Assembly (NCBI GenBank): GCA_949752745.1
Contig: OX457027.1
Location: 54,936,053 to 55,000,052 of the forward strand
Reading direction: 5' to 3'
DNA length: 64,000 bases
Source of the DNA: Protula sp. h YS-2021
Taxonomy: Eukaryota > Annelida > Polychaeta > Sabellida > Serpulidae
Part shown: in pieces, positions 26,701 to 35,155 of the stretch
How positions within the stretch are numbered: the stretch's first letter is position 1
Layout of the letters: each line of letters opens with the position of its first letter
Program-made: the position numbers and the translations under genes
The notes under the pieces: model-generated
What the model saw: only the letters and a program-made list of their open reading frames with translations
Database searches by the model: none
What the model was told of the DNA's origin: nothing

Positions 26701-29700
26701 GAAGCAAAGCTGTGATTCATTTTTAAATTTTGTGCAGCTATGGACTGGTTTTAAAAAATTCAAATTGAAGTAAATTAACGTTTTTGAGATCGCTAAAAAC
26801 AAAAATCCGTGATTCAAACACCATGGGACAACTTTCCATCAAATATGGAGTGGACTGGCCTAAAACCTTATCAGAAGCAAAGTTACATGGATATGTAGAT
26901 ACAAATAGACGACTGACGCCGATCCACGAGGTTCTGCCCTGACAGTTCAGGTGGTTTAAAAAGGTCAAATAATTTAACATACACACAAAACATATACTCT
27001 TTCATTTCAAACGTTTTGAATCAAAACTGAAAAGCGATATTTTAGAAAATTCAGAAGAAAAAACGAAAGCGGACGAGAAAGGAAAACATGAGGGAAGTTG
27101 CAACATTTTGAGACAACTGACGGAAAACTACAGCGGCAGAATGAAAGCTACGCACATGTAGACAACAAACGGCTGTCGAGGTCGACATGTCTTCCTGAAG
27201 GTTTAATGAGGACTACAAGCCAGGACTGCGAAAGCAGCAATGAACATTTTCACAAACACGTGGGGATTTTAAATATAACACAAACTTCACTTAAAATGGA
27301 CAACCTTAAGGATACATACAGGCATGTCCCACTGTCATGAACACTGTCCTTGCTTATGCTTCAGAAATTGCTGCCAAACACTATTTTTTTAACCGGAAAG
27401 GGACGTTAGTAAAAACACACGCATTTGCCCTGCTCTGTCTGAATGTCGTGGTTGGCGTGGTTTAGACGTCGCTGGCATCAAGTGATAAAACCACACGACT
27501 GGTGGTTGACGGAGGGTTTTCGGATCAGCCCAAACGCGAGTGTGGTTTTTTTTATTTCACAATCTTTGGTACAGATATATTCTCTTATAAATTACATTTT
27601 TTGCACTCCTCTGTGCTGTTTTCTGTCGCGTAGTTATGTTGTTATGACGATGTCAAGTACATTTTTTCAGTAGTGCCGTAGCGTGACGTTTTCGTACTGG
27701 AAAAGGCTGCGCGTGTCTACCGGGCCGCCGTAAAAATTATGCCGGTCCTTTTCTCATATATTAACCTTACGCACATACACAGGTTTCTGACAGACTAATA
27801 GTTGTCTCCAGTCCACATCGTTTATGTGTCAAATATGCGAAATAATCTGATGAATCGCTTAAACACATAATTGTGAAATATGGCTGCAGAAATTTAATAG
27901 TGTGCACCCGAAGCAGAGAAGGCTGATCTCTCCCACCGGACAGCTGGTGATGTTTTATTATAACTCAGGCCATATATACAGGTGTATCAAAACCACGATG
28001 CCTAAACTCGATTTTTTTTCTGACATCGAATTACCTTCAATAACTTTCAATACTGTTGCGCTTCCATTAGTTAATTGCGTCATCTGCAACTTCTTTAATC
28101 AATAGATTGTTGCATTTTTTTATAATCTGTGTTTGAAGCACTCTGTCTATCTGCACGTAACTTTCATAACAGAGCGGGACGTTTACTGATAGGTAACTCA
28201 TGTCCTGCATGCTGAGGTATAACCGCAGTAAAATCCCGGTTATGGACATCCAGCAAGTACGGACACTTTCTCTTGGTCTGTTTTAAAATACCATTAGCTT
28301 CTGCACTATCCAAACCTCACACTTATGGGCACCGCGAACGAGAAAAGTGTGACCGAAACTTTACTAACGCATTGAAACTGACCCCATAGTTGGGATACAC
28401 TTATCAATGTTCATATTTGTGCAGGCTGTAGAAAGACAGACAATCGCCTTATACTAGAGTTACATCATCCCCTGAGCACATCGCACCACACTGTGTGTGA
28501 AGACAACGCCCTGGATGCCAGTCTGTAAACAACGCTGAGCCTCGTGAGAACGACGTATCACTATTGCATGTTAGACTACAGTCTCCCGCTCAGTCGGTTA
28601 CGAAACAAAATGTCTCAAATAGTCTACTGCTTTGCCTTGTAAATATTTTTAATTCTACCCATAGTTACTTGATATAAATTGAAAGCGGTTTCCAAGCAAT
28701 GTTTAAAATTCAAAATGTTGTCAAAGTAAAATAACTGTGTGACCATATATGGCATGAATTAGATGTCATAGCAGAGAGAGCTACGATTCAGGCAGTGCGA
28801 CCGACCAAGGATTTCCTTACTGGAAGGTTGCAAAACAGGGTGGTCGAAAATGATGGAGAGCCTGGAGGTAGGAGGGGGGGCAAATTTACTGGGAAACACC
28901 TTTGCAACACGTACATAAAATTGAACGAGAAGCTCTGAGACCGGATGCAAAAATACAACAGATAATTCTGTAAAAAAAAACACACACACACATCTGTGAG
29001 AAAGAGTGCATACTTATAACAACATTTTTATGTGCAGTGCTGTATTTCTCGACTGGTCATTATTCAGCAAAAAAAAAAAAAGCTAGAGCAGTGTGCGTAG
29101 CCCACATATTCCACACAGGCCCCCCATCAGTTAAACACGGCCATCAATAGTCAATCAAGAGTTGAAGTCCAGCTGGTCCATTTTCCTTGGACGAACCTGG
29201 CCCATTTACAATACCGATCTGTGTTTGTTCCCATAGAAGCTACATACCAAGTTTCATTAAAATCTTTGCAGCAGTTTTTAAGTTATCGTGTTAACAAGCT
29301 CTTGATGACAGACCGACAGACCGACCGACCGATACGCGGTCGACATATTCCCCTTGTGCGGAATAAAAAAACTGCTGCAACCATATTTCCCAAACAACGA
29401 GAAGAAATTAAAATTCCAAAAAGTGTTCATCCACAATAGTTACTCACTGCGCGGATATTGGCATGAAACTAGATATAATGACGATAAAAGAACTGCTTAA
29501 AATATCAATATGGGATCATGAAAACAACAGAACACATCCTGCTGAACAACACGATAGCACGATGGTACAAAACAGGTCAATGAAATCAGTCGATTTAAAC
29601 CTGTGTCTATTTCCATCACTAGTTATTTTTTTTTTCATGCCAGCATTTACCTGGTGCATGAAGATACAATTTAAACATTGATTAGATGTCGATAAAGCAA

Positions 29701-31504
29701 ACATTACAGGGTGCATTACTATCATTGTTGTTGTGTAATATGTGAAATAATTATTATCTTGATTTCGCCCAAAAATAATAACTGTTTCCCGGAAGGTGGT
29801 GGTGATGGGGGGGGGGGGGATATAGTGAGATGCCCACATAAGATATCCACATCCGGGCAACAAATATCGAATAAGTACAGTTTGCTACAAGAACATCTGT
29901 TACAACACAAACCCGCATGCTAAATGCAGCTCGGTATGGTTACTTTAAGCAGTGTATGATTGCACGGAGCTCTCAGTCTCACCTAGGATCAGAACGAGAT
30001 TCTGTTCGAGCCACTCCCAGTCTTTTTGCGCATCTTTCTTGCTATTGGCAACAGCTACCACTGAAAGTGGAATCATTTTGCTATTTTGGATTATTTTCGA
30101 ATGAATTACATCAACCTGTCGAAGTAATACTCACGACTGTCAGTCAGTTATAAACAGATAAAGATACGGCACGACAGCAACTGATCAGCCGAGAAAATCA
30201 TTGGTAGACAAATCTCAGTTTATTTAATATTTCATTACCAAAGAAGCCTTTTGAGAGTACCGATAATGTACCCAAGATACTGAGCTGCAATCGATTTTCA
30301 GTCAATTTTGTATTGCTGTGTCACATCGATCAGACAGAGACGCTTGAAAAAGTGAACAACATGATTCAGGGACAAGAACGTTAGAATAACATGTCAATGT
30401 TTCTGTTTACACAAACAACCAAAACAGGCTTGATTACGGACTTGTCAACCGTGATAATTTAAGAAGTTTTCATCCGCCAAGAACACAAACGTACAGTAGC
30501 TGACATCCGAGTTAGGACTTTGATGAAGAATCCTGTATGGTGGAGAACGGTTATCAAGGACTGTGTCAAGCGTGCCGACCAACAGCCCTGTTATACCTCC
30601 ACCACCACGGCCTTTGCGCCTCTGTAGTAAAAAGAACGGGTTAGCCCGCTCTGTCACCCTGAAAAAAATAAGCGTCTACTAAAATTCGTTGACATCTGCT
30701 TTTCTGCTACTTTTAATGTTTCCCTCATATGCACCACACTCTGTAGGATTTTTCACAAGCCTTCCTTTCAATTTACAATTATCCCTACGTGCATTATTTT
30801 TTAAGTAGTAGTTAAATCTGGTGTTGATTTTAACCTTTCCTGTGAAGTCGTTGAAAACCGGAATCTCAGAGTTCCCGCCAAAACACAAAAAACATCATAT
30901 TGTTATTTCCAGTGATTATCCTGCTAAGCCACAAAATATTAGATACAAACGCCAAATACTCGTATATCCAAAAATACTTATTCAATGTAGGTAATTTCCT
31001 TTAACTTCTGCTTTAATTACAATAACAAAAGTTACATTTTTGAGCGAAAGAAATGCACCTGAAGAAGATTCAACTTACAACGGGTACTTTAACGCTAAGA
31101 GTAAAAAAATTTATAACGAACATTATCTCAGTTTCATCTTCATCATAACGATACGTAAATCGGATGTTTGGAAAACACAACTGTTCAAAAACAGCTTGTT
31201 CAGAATCCCAGACGGTATTTCTAAACGCAGTACAACGATTAAGTGTTTCAATAACGTAAAAATGTGGCAAGATGCGGTAGTGCAACGTAACGTAATGTAC
31301 AGGGGCATGTCACACATGGCGAACGCGTCAGGGAAAGAGTTAAACAAAGATAATGTCGCACCATTTTGACCTGTCCCTTCTAGTACTAGTACTAGTTATC
31401 CATAATCGACAGTCTACCATCTTATACTTAGTAATTACGCAGAGCAAAAGTGACAATTACCAAAATGCATTTGCAAGTAACACCTCTTCTGGTTTCACCC
31501 ACAT
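3056..31504 (-). CDS. TBC1D9: TBC1D9-like Rab GTPase-activating protein, 24 exons, 3' end not found
   Basis: The gene is read on the minus strand from the ATG at 31504-31502. Twenty-four exons with AG acceptors and GT donors join in phase to about 962 codons. Domain order: N-terminal family signature (residues 1-50), GRAM 1 (about 138-206), GRAM 2 (about 285-355), TBC domain (about 488-700) with IERDLHR (Arg541) and GYCQ (Gln576), the dual catalytic fingers of TBC proteins, and an EF-hand loop at 876-887 (Asp at positions 1, 3, 5 and 12). Family members act as GAPs for Rab GTPases on membranes; the Rab partner cannot be read from sequence. TBC1D9 and TBC1D8 are close relatives: the N-terminus looks like TBC1D9, while parts after the TBC domain look somewhat like TBC1D8. 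Vertebrate proteins are roughly 1150-1270 residues, so some 200-300 C-terminal residues are missing and probably lie left of the window. Exon lengths, phases and the family match make the model strong. Confidence 0.93.
3195..3446. mobile_element. MITE family M1, copy 1 (left end missing)
   Basis: Shares AACGCGGAGTGTTAATTTTGA, CTTTCTCCGCG and the right end GACCCGCATGGTAACA...GATACC with the intact copy at 21641. The left inverted repeat is absent. It lies in intron 23 about 40 bp upstream of the exon 24 acceptor and is followed by a G-run. Confidence 0.7.
3447..6408. other. Intron 23 remainder
   Basis: Intronic to the TBC1D9-like gene on the minus strand. Apart from the MITE at 3904-4411 I see no gene, RNA or clear repeat. 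Short open frames here lack family signatures. Confidence 0.6.
3904..4411. mobile_element. hAT-like MITE with 8-bp target duplication
   Basis: The ends GGGGTAGGGAAAAATGG and, on the opposite strand, GGGATGTAGGAAAAATGG are inverted repeats. TTATAACC flanks both sides exactly (3896-3903 and 4412-4419). An 8-bp duplication is the mark of hAT transposition. Subterminal stretches repeat ACGGAAA and AAAATGG motifs. Non-coding, 508 bp. Confidence 0.85.
6409..6577 (-). CDS. TBC1D9: TBC1D9-like exon 23, EF-hand
   Basis: Residues 874-929. [12 protein letters not shown] at 876-887 keeps Asp at loop positions 1, 3, 5 and 12, so it could bind calcium. Then [19 protein letters not shown]. Acceptor GTTCCAG, donor TCTG|GTAACA. 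Confidence 0.94.
6875..7066 (-). CDS. TBC1D9: TBC1D9-like exon 22
   Basis: Residues 810-873: [28 protein letters not shown], then [19 protein letters not shown], the pre-EF-hand region. Acceptor CAAAAG, donor TTTAGA|GTGAGA. Confidence 0.94.
7597..7695 (-). CDS. TBC1D9: TBC1D9-like exon 21
   Basis: Residues 777-809: [14 protein letters not shown], then [10 protein letters not shown], matching the family motif LEDTxKxNVxR...ELEELYxLFK. Acceptor TGCTGTAG, donor AAG|GTACAC. Confidence 0.93.
7985..10490 (+). repeat. R1 interspersed repeat, copy 1 (interrupted)
   Basis: Lies in intron 20 of the TBC1D9-like gene. R1 hallmarks in order: AATGTTTCCCCCG with a C-rich run, GTGGTCACTACA and CTGTACGTCTTT modules, ACTGGTTAACAAAG, then repeated modules with AAGTTTGAAGCTGATCC and TTTCGTTCGAGAGTTATCG. 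The last module recurs about three times inside the copy. The right end reaches almost to the exon 20 donor. No open frame suggests a protein. Confidence 0.72.
8181..9050. mobile_element. Pogo-like non-autonomous element inside R1
   Basis: Both ends carry ATTCGATAAGTCGAA-type motifs in opposite orientation (at about 8186-8230 and 8968-9045), and it splits R1 sequence that is continuous at 49.9-50.1 kb. TCGATAACTCGAA ends are seen in pogo-like transposons. No transposase is visible in its 870 bp. Confidence 0.6.
10497..10610 (-). CDS. TBC1D9: TBC1D9-like exon 20
   Basis: Residues 739-776, including [13 protein letters not shown] and [11 protein letters not shown], matching the helical linker between the TBC domain and the EF-hand. 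The donor CAA|GTGAGT lies only a few bases from the end of R1 repeat copy 1. Confidence 0.92.
10946..11122 (-). CDS. TBC1D9: TBC1D9-like exon 19
   Basis: Residues 680-738: [11 protein letters not shown], then [18 protein letters not shown], the end of the TBC fold and the first part of the linker. Acceptor CTACTTAG, donor CAAG|GTAAAC. Confidence 0.94.
11547..11607 (-). CDS. TBC1D9: TBC1D9-like exon 18
   Basis: Residues 659-679 ([20 protein letters not shown]), the conserved late TBC segment. At 61 nt it is the shortest internal exon. Acceptor TTTGCCAG, donor AAG|GTAAAA. Confidence 0.93.
11832..11943 (-). CDS. TBC1D9: TBC1D9-like exon 17
   Basis: Residues 622-658, including [13 protein letters not shown] and [10 protein letters not shown], conserved TBC helices. 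Acceptor TTACACAG, donor TTAAG|GTGAGC. Confidence 0.95.
12440..12642. repeat. Hairpin-ended element tail, second copy of the type at 2.2 kb
   Basis: CCCAAGTTTCATGGTCGTACG is like the CCAAATTTCATCGTCCTACG module near 2113, followed by an A-rich stretch and a terminal hairpin (12609-12640; AACCCTTGCAAGCC pairing with GGCTTGTCAAGTGTT). It lies in intron 16. The left boundary is unclear. Confidence 0.55.
13560..13775. repeat. Degenerate tandem repeat, about 4 units of 50-80 bp
   Basis: GCAGTTTCCACGTTAG-type starts followed by TAAAACCT and ATAAACCCA recur at about 13568, 13620, 13672 and 13748. The array ends about 30 bp before the exon 16 donor. Strongly diverged. Confidence 0.6.
13806..13952 (-). 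CDS. TBC1D9: TBC1D9-like exon 16, catalytic Gln finger
   Basis: Residues 573-621: [36 protein letters not shown], then VVGALVDQ. Gln576 is the YxQ finger. With Arg541 this predicts an active GAP. Acceptor TTTACAG, donor CAAG|GTACGG. Confidence 0.97.
14479..14668 (-). CDS. TBC1D9: TBC1D9-like exon 15, catalytic Arg finger
   Basis: Residues 510-572. [15 protein letters not shown] is followed by [19 protein letters not shown], with Arg541 of the IxxDxxR motif that TBC proteins insert into the Rab nucleotide site. Then [13 protein letters not shown]. Donor ATAG|GTTTGC. Confidence 0.97.
14866..14974 (-). CDS. TBC1D9: TBC1D9-like exon 14, start of TBC domain
   Basis: Residues 473-509: [20 protein letters not shown], then LRGEVW and SGAVNE. 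The GIPExLRGxxW motif opens the TBC fold. Acceptor ATCAACAG, donor GAG|GTGAGT. Confidence 0.95.
15378..15498 (-). CDS. TBC1D9: TBC1D9-like exon 13
   Basis: Residues 433-472, ending [13 protein letters not shown], the family's pre-TBC motif (WxxHFAEYG). Acceptor ATCAACAG, donor GGAAA|GTGCGT. Confidence 0.92.
15925..16016 (-). CDS. TBC1D9: TBC1D9-like exon 12, variable linker
   Basis: Residues 402-432, a polar, Ser/Asp/Gln-rich stretch matching the poorly conserved linker before the TBC domain. It is supported mainly by splice sites (TTTTTCAG; AAA|GTAAGT) and phase agreement with both neighbours. Confidence 0.82.
16248..16336 (-). CDS. TBC1D9: TBC1D9-like exon 11
   Basis: Residues 373-401 ([20 protein letters not shown]...), the FxxLKDRD helix after GRAM 2. 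Acceptor TTTTTGCAG, donor CCAG|GTAAGG. Confidence 0.92.
16610..16726 (-). CDS. TBC1D9: TBC1D9-like exon 10, GRAM 2
   Basis: Residues 334-372, including [14 protein letters not shown], then [13 protein letters not shown]. Phase 0 at both ends. Acceptor TTTAGCAG, donor AAG|GTATGT. Confidence 0.93.
17116..17248 (-). CDS. TBC1D9: TBC1D9-like exon 9, GRAM 2
   Basis: Residues 289-333, including [26 protein letters not shown] and PNYICYTS, typical of the second GRAM domain. Acceptor ATTCACAG, donor AGTAGG|GTAAGT. Confidence 0.94.
17917..18042 (-). CDS. TBC1D9: TBC1D9-like exon 8
   Basis: Residues 247-288, including [12 protein letters not shown], a Lys-rich patch and [16 protein letters not shown], the linker between the GRAM domains. 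Acceptor ATATGTAG, donor ACAG|GTGACA. Confidence 0.94.
18381..19025. mobile_element. CATATG-rich inverted-repeat element, TA-flanked
   Basis: The termini CGGAAGCGTGGAAGGGACA are inverted at the two ends (18381 onward and back from 19025), each followed by a TTCATACTTCAT stretch and flanked by TA. The middle is a dense array of about 12-bp ACATATGAACT/ACATATGTAGT units, each with the palindrome CATATG. It sits in intron 7 with its right end about 20 bp from the exon 7 donor. It looks like a mariner-type MITE grown by internal repeats. Confidence 0.82.
19049..19191 (-). CDS. TBC1D9: TBC1D9-like exon 7
   Basis: Residues 200-246, ending [15 protein letters not shown], the conserved end of GRAM 1. 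Acceptor TTGTAG, donor AGACA|GTAAGC. A CATATG-rich inverted-repeat element ends about 20 bp after the donor. Confidence 0.94.
19967..20365. repeat. 29-bp minisatellite rich in TGACGT
   Basis: Units read TGACGTAGCTACACGTGT then AATGTCATCA, with a 29-bp period (19981, 20010 and so on), about 13 copies that become more diverged to the right. Most units hold TGACGT (a CRE half-site) and ACACGTG (E-box-like). It fills the start of intron 6 right up to the exon 6 donor. Confidence 0.93.
20371..20504 (-). CDS. TBC1D9: TBC1D9-like exon 6, GRAM 1
   Basis: Residues 155-199: [18 protein letters not shown], then a [12 protein letters not shown] segment, the core of GRAM 1 (a membrane or phosphoinositide-binding type fold). 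The donor GACGTCACG|GTAAGAG directly touches a TGACGT-rich minisatellite in the following intron. Confidence 0.95.
20801..20884 (-). CDS. TBC1D9: TBC1D9-like exon 5, start of GRAM 1
   Basis: Residues 127-154, including [17 protein letters not shown], the conserved opening of the first GRAM domain. Acceptor TCTGTTGCAG, donor AACT|GTAAGT. Confidence 0.93.
21641..21838. mobile_element. MITE family M1, intact copy with 8-bp duplication
   Basis: The inverted ends start CCCAGGGGA and share GTTACCATGCGTGTCC. AAATGGCT flanks both sides exactly (21633-21640 and 21839-21846), supporting a hAT-type insertion. The interior has CACGGAGTGCTCATTTTGA and a T-run. 198 bp, non-coding, in intron 4. Confidence 0.88.
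22168..22260 (-). CDS. TBC1D9: TBC1D9-like exon 4
   Basis: Residues 96-126 ([20 protein letters not shown]...), matching the family stretch between the WEWLEQNL motif and GRAM 1. Acceptor TGATTGCAG, donor GAAG|GTATGT. Confidence 0.9.
24100..25400 (+). repeat. R1 interspersed repeat, copy 2
   Basis: Carries R1 modules: TTTTATTAGCTAGCCACTG, a C-rich run, GGGTATCTGAGCCTGAATTTC, GTGGTCACTATAA, CACTGGTTAACAAAGG, AAGTTTGAAGTATCCAACG and TTCGTTCGAGAGTTATCG. A second TTATTAGCCAGCCG start near 25087 suggests a partial tandem copy. Ends are approximate. Confidence 0.68.
27434..27720 (+). repeat. R1 fragment, left end only
   Basis: GGGTTTTCGGATCAGCCCAA, CTCTTATAAATTACAT and CACTCCTCTGTGCT match the left end of R1 copy 3 at 49.5-49.7 kb. 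Confidence 0.65.
29145..29385. repeat. Interspersed repeat tail with GACCGACC run
   Basis: CAAGTTTCATTAAAATCTTTG, AGTTATCGTGTTAACAAG and a GACAGACCGACAGACCGAC run form a tail module. Similar GTCCG/GGACGG runs occur near 55225 and 57890 in other repeats. Confidence 0.45.
29983..30060 (-). CDS. TBC1D9: TBC1D9-like exon 3
   Basis: Residues 70-95, including DWEWLEQNL, a motif found before GRAM 1 in this family. Acceptor CTTTCAG, donor CTAG|GTGAGA. A 7.7 kb intron, the largest in the gene, follows. Confidence 0.92.
30495..30658 (-). CDS. TBC1D9: TBC1D9-like exon 2
   Basis: Residues 15-69: [16 protein letters not shown], a Gly-rich stretch, then TGLLVGTLD and [10 protein letters not shown]. The acceptor follows a T-run (TTTTTTTCAG) and the donor is CTACT|GTACGT. 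The family signature is very strong here. Confidence 0.93.
31461..31504 (-). CDS. TBC1D9: TBC1D9-like coding exon 1
   Basis: Encodes residues 1-14 and two bases of Trp15 ([15 protein letters not shown]), the conserved start of the TBC1D9 family. The donor is TG|GTAATT. It was found by looking upstream of exon 2, which begins mid-codon. No in-frame alternative start is needed. Confidence 0.88.
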
Positions 31505-33111
31505 TTTGCACTTCTAAGCATAACTCAACATTTAGTTTGCGGATGGCACAGGAATCTGAAATATTATTGCATTATTATATATATGTAGTGAATACAGATG
31601 AAGAAACCGTGACTCTGGCAAATCAGTGACTTTACAAAGTCAATGAAAATCTCAGTGACTTTGTAAAATCACTGGTTCATTAAAAATTTTAGTGACACAC
31701 ACATTCCTGCCAAATCTGAGAACACTTGGACACTACTTAAAATAAGACAAGCATTGTAAGTGCTGTAAGTCGGCCTTATTAAGTTCAAGTGACGCAATTT
31801 GACCTTTTTAATCAAAATTTGGTCAATCTTAGCGCATTCATCAAAACAAGAACAGGTCTGGTAGAAGACTATACTTAGAACATTCCTGCCAAATTTTACA
31901 TGAGCGAAGTTCAAAGTAAAGAAAATTGACCTTTTTTTGGAAATTTAAATAATGATCTTTTTAGCACGCTTTACAGATGAAGACACACTTTTGTCTTAAA
32001 CTAGAAGGAACAAGAACCACTCTACTCATTTCAGCATTCAGTCAAGAACATCAAAGGATCTCTTAAAATTTGCATATATTCACACTTCATTAAATTTTTA
32101 AGTTTGGGATTCAGCTTCCATTATACCGGTACTTCCACTATACTGCTACTACTAGTACCACTAGAGTCCGTACCGAAGCTCATCTCAAACTTTAGACACT
32201 CTAAAACTCCAGCACAAAACTTTGGGTAAGAAAGAACACGATATAAAAGCTGATTGATTTTTCTAAATGTAAAATGGCAATTTTTATTGAATATTCCACA
32301 TTAAAGAAGTGTACACTCGCAATTTTTCTAATTTCAACAGCTATTTGATGAAAAATGCTTGGCCTTGCACTTAACCAAAGAATATTAATCTTCTTTGACT
32401 TAACAAACAACCAATGAGTGTAGGGATGTCAAAGCACATGTTTTGCAACTCCAGGCCACTTTTAAGCTTCAATTTCAATGGTTCACAATAACACCACAAA
32501 GCCAGACATCAAAACAAACATGAATGAAAATGGTTGAAATTATGGGGAAAGTTGATGTTTTTCCTTTGTGTTGTGCAATGCCTATACGTCCTACCACTTG
32601 CTTAAAACAACTGTATTTTGTTATCGCTCAGCTATTGCTAAGCCCACTGTTAGTTGGCCTGTAATCCGTCCATTCGGTCTTTACAGCGGGCATTAAGAAA
32701 ATGAAGTTAAAAAGTTCTCAGATACGGGTGCAAAGTATTTCAAAATGCTCAGGACGTGATTCGGAGCTACTTTCGTACTTACAACTATTTTAGTGTCTGA
32801 AGTGTTGACTGTCTATACACTCAGTCACTGTGCCCTAATAATCAGTCAATGTATATAGCCTACAATGTATGTAAAGCCCATGCATATGATACAAATCAAG
32901 CTGTCTAAAGTTTGAGGTGGACTCATCCACAAACTACTGATTGTTAATCCCAATATAGAAAAAAAAAATCATTTGGGAACGAATTATTGAGTGTAAATAC
33001 CATGTTTAGATGTGAACACGAACCCAACCAATTCACTAAAACATTCTGATAGGTCACTGTAAATTTATGCAGCTGGCAGATATCTTTACTAGTTAAGTAG
33101 TTGCTAGTATT
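31505..33111. other. Upstream of the TBC1D9-like gene
   Basis: Presumed 5' flank or 5' UTR region on the minus strand. It holds one imperfect hairpin (about 31624-31674, arms AGTGACTTTACAAAGTCA and TGACTTTGTAAAATCACT). No promoter element can be assigned with confidence. Confidence 0.4.
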
Positions 33112-33457
33112 CCTAGGGTGGGATGGGGACACTCATGTACCAACTGGTTGCCATGCGCGTCGAGGATTTTTAAAACGATCCCCACATGCGAAGTACGAAT
33201 TTGGAAATAATACCTCCCCCCCCCCCCATTTTTAAACAACGCGCAGTGAAATTTCGAAATAGCCCCTTTTTTTTGCAGGGAACGTGGAGTAATGAATGAA
33301 AAATATCAGCTTTACTAATAAAACTGGCACTCCCCGTGGACCATGTATGGTCTCAAAATTATCCTCTCTCTCTCTCTCTCTCCTTTTTTTTCTTTTTTTT
33401 TTTTTTTTGGGCACGCATGGTGACATGCCAAGCCCCCCCCCCCCCCACCCTGGGCTG
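33112..33457. mobile_element. MITE family M1, copy 3
   Basis: Left end CTAGGGTGGG...GGTTGCCATGCGCGTC and right end GGCACGCATGGTGACA...CACCCTGGG are inverted and related to the copy at 21641. The middle holds a C-run, a CT microsatellite (33365-33381) and a T-run. No perfect target duplication was seen. Confidence 0.7.
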
Positions 33458-33721
33458 TTATTATGTGCACATAGGGTTCAGCCTTGACCTTGCTTCCCTC
33501 GATGCACCTTTGACTGGCGGAAGCGATTCGTTTTTTAGAGGAAGAGGCGATGGCTGACAAACATGATATTAATCCCAGATGACTCTTGCGGTCTTCTTAT
33601 GACAGCAAGAGTCAAAGTTCCTATAACAGGACTTGTCATTGGTGTCAATTTTGCCAATTTTAGCCCACGACTCGGGCTAATGACATTATTGTAGAAAGGG
33701 TACTTGACATAATTGGCCCAG

Positions 33722-34162
33722 TTATACATTATGGTACTCAATTTTTATGGTCAAACAACAATTTTGTAACGAGGAAAATATATGTTTTCTTGAGATTAGG
33801 ATATAAAAAACCCGATTATCACTCATAACAACAATGAATATAAAATTGCAAAACCACTCTGTGTTTAAGTTTGGAAAGAGCCTGCCAGGTCGAACCTCTC
33901 TCATGGAACGTGCATCGAAAGATCCATAGCCTGGAAAATTGAGATCAGTTGCCATTTCTATCACAGGAACTGTGACCCTTTCTGTCAAAGGAAGATGGAA
34001 ACGGTGCGTCGGGACCAGCATGGATAAACCTAGCCCCAAGAAGCGGCTCACTACTTCAGGATCAACTACTGCTCGCTTTGAGGCACCTCTGTGGCAATTT
34101 TGTGCGAGATTCAAAGACCCATTTGCTAAAAGCCCCCAAAGTACAATGGAATTGGCATACAA
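33722..34162 (-). CDS. Unrecognised open frame, possible exon or relic
   Basis: A 146-codon open frame on the minus strand. I do not recognise it. The first hundred or so residues (SIVLWGLLANGSLNLAQ, then LGLGLSMLVPTHRFHL and TDLNFPGYGSFD) look like protein sequence with mixed composition, while the end is AT-rich. An acceptor-like TTAACATAG with a pyrimidine tract lies just before residue 1. It could be an exon of a neighbour, a transposon remnant, or chance: the opposite strand is also open over 34 kb. Confidence 0.25.
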   Translation of the reverse strand: MYANSIVLWGLLANGSLNLAQNCHRGASKRAVVDPEVVSRFLGLGLSMLVPTHRFHLPLTERVTVPVIEMATDLNFPGYGSFDARSMREVRPGRLFPNLNTEWFCNFIFIVVMSDNRVFYILISRKHIFSSLQNCCLTIKIEYHNV

Positions 34163-34597
34163 CTTCTATGTTAAGCTTTCTGTAAAAGAAAAAATTACCG
34201 AAATAATCACAAATCTGAAATTTGTTCACATACATGGGGCATAGTTTATTACATAAAAAAGTGCAAGCATATTCTGTAATTATTTACAAACAAACTTTTT
34301 AACTGATATTTCAAAAAAGATGGAAGAATTAAAAGTAAATATTTTGGGTGTACATAATAAATTTATGCCTAACTTTGCATCTATCAACTACCGGAGTACA
34401 TACTTAACACTCAGTAATCCCATCACTTTGGTCACATGACATTTAATGTCCAGAACCATTCATTGGAACGGGGTCGAAAAAAAGCCGGAAAATTTTACCA
34501 TACATGGGAACGGGGTCGAAAAAAGTGGTCCATTCGGCAAAAAAAAAAAAAAGTCGGAAAAGCCGGAAGATTCCCAAGTATGAGAACGTAAAAAAAA

Positions 34598-34636
<39 letters not shown>

Positions 34637-34640
<4 letters not shown>

Positions 34641-35110
34641 CGAAACCGGTTAATTGCATAGCCAATTTGCCAGGCCCTGTTATGCATTTATCCGATATAT
34701 GCGTTTATCCGGAATACTCTTGTCGTGCCTATTTTTTTCATTTGCGGTAGTTATTAGAAGTGCAACCCCGCCCCTCGTCATCCCCGCATGTAATTTTTCC
34801 AACAGAAAAGAAAGATAACGATTGCTTAGGTCTTTACATTTCGATTTACCTTCTGCCATTTTGACGAATTAACCATAACCGACACAGTTTCGAACTATAA
34901 ATGGTAAAATTTCTTTTTGGGTGCGCATTTAAATGATGACTTCGCGCTCACGGTTATCTGAGGCAACGTGGGGATTAAGGGTTTCAGGCTAAATAATGGC
35001 CTGAAATGTAGGAACAGACCCCCCCCCCCCCCCCGGGCCAGACCCCCCCGGACCAGACCCCACCTTTTTTGGTAGGAACAGACCCCCCAGGAACAGACCC
35101 CCCCCCCATT

Positions 35111-35155
<45 letters not shown>

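Larger units (their letters stand above)
22261..29982. other. Intron 3, repeat-filled
   Basis: The largest intron of the TBC1D9-like gene. It contains R1 copy 2 and an R1 fragment, an ATT microsatellite (25488-25508), C- and G-runs near 25550, 25690 and 29810, and a repeat tail with GACCGACCGACCG near 29310. I found no exon with a family signature between exons 3 and 4, and their phases join directly. Confidence 0.7.

Noticed and set aside
28067..28249. Possible extra exon between TBC exons 3 and 4
   Set aside because: Exons 3 and 4 join in phase without it, and its sequence has no family match.
33939..34244. 101-codon plus-strand open frame
   Set aside because: It overlaps the opposite-strand frame at 33722-34162; no homology is recognised for either, and the minus frame looks more protein-like.
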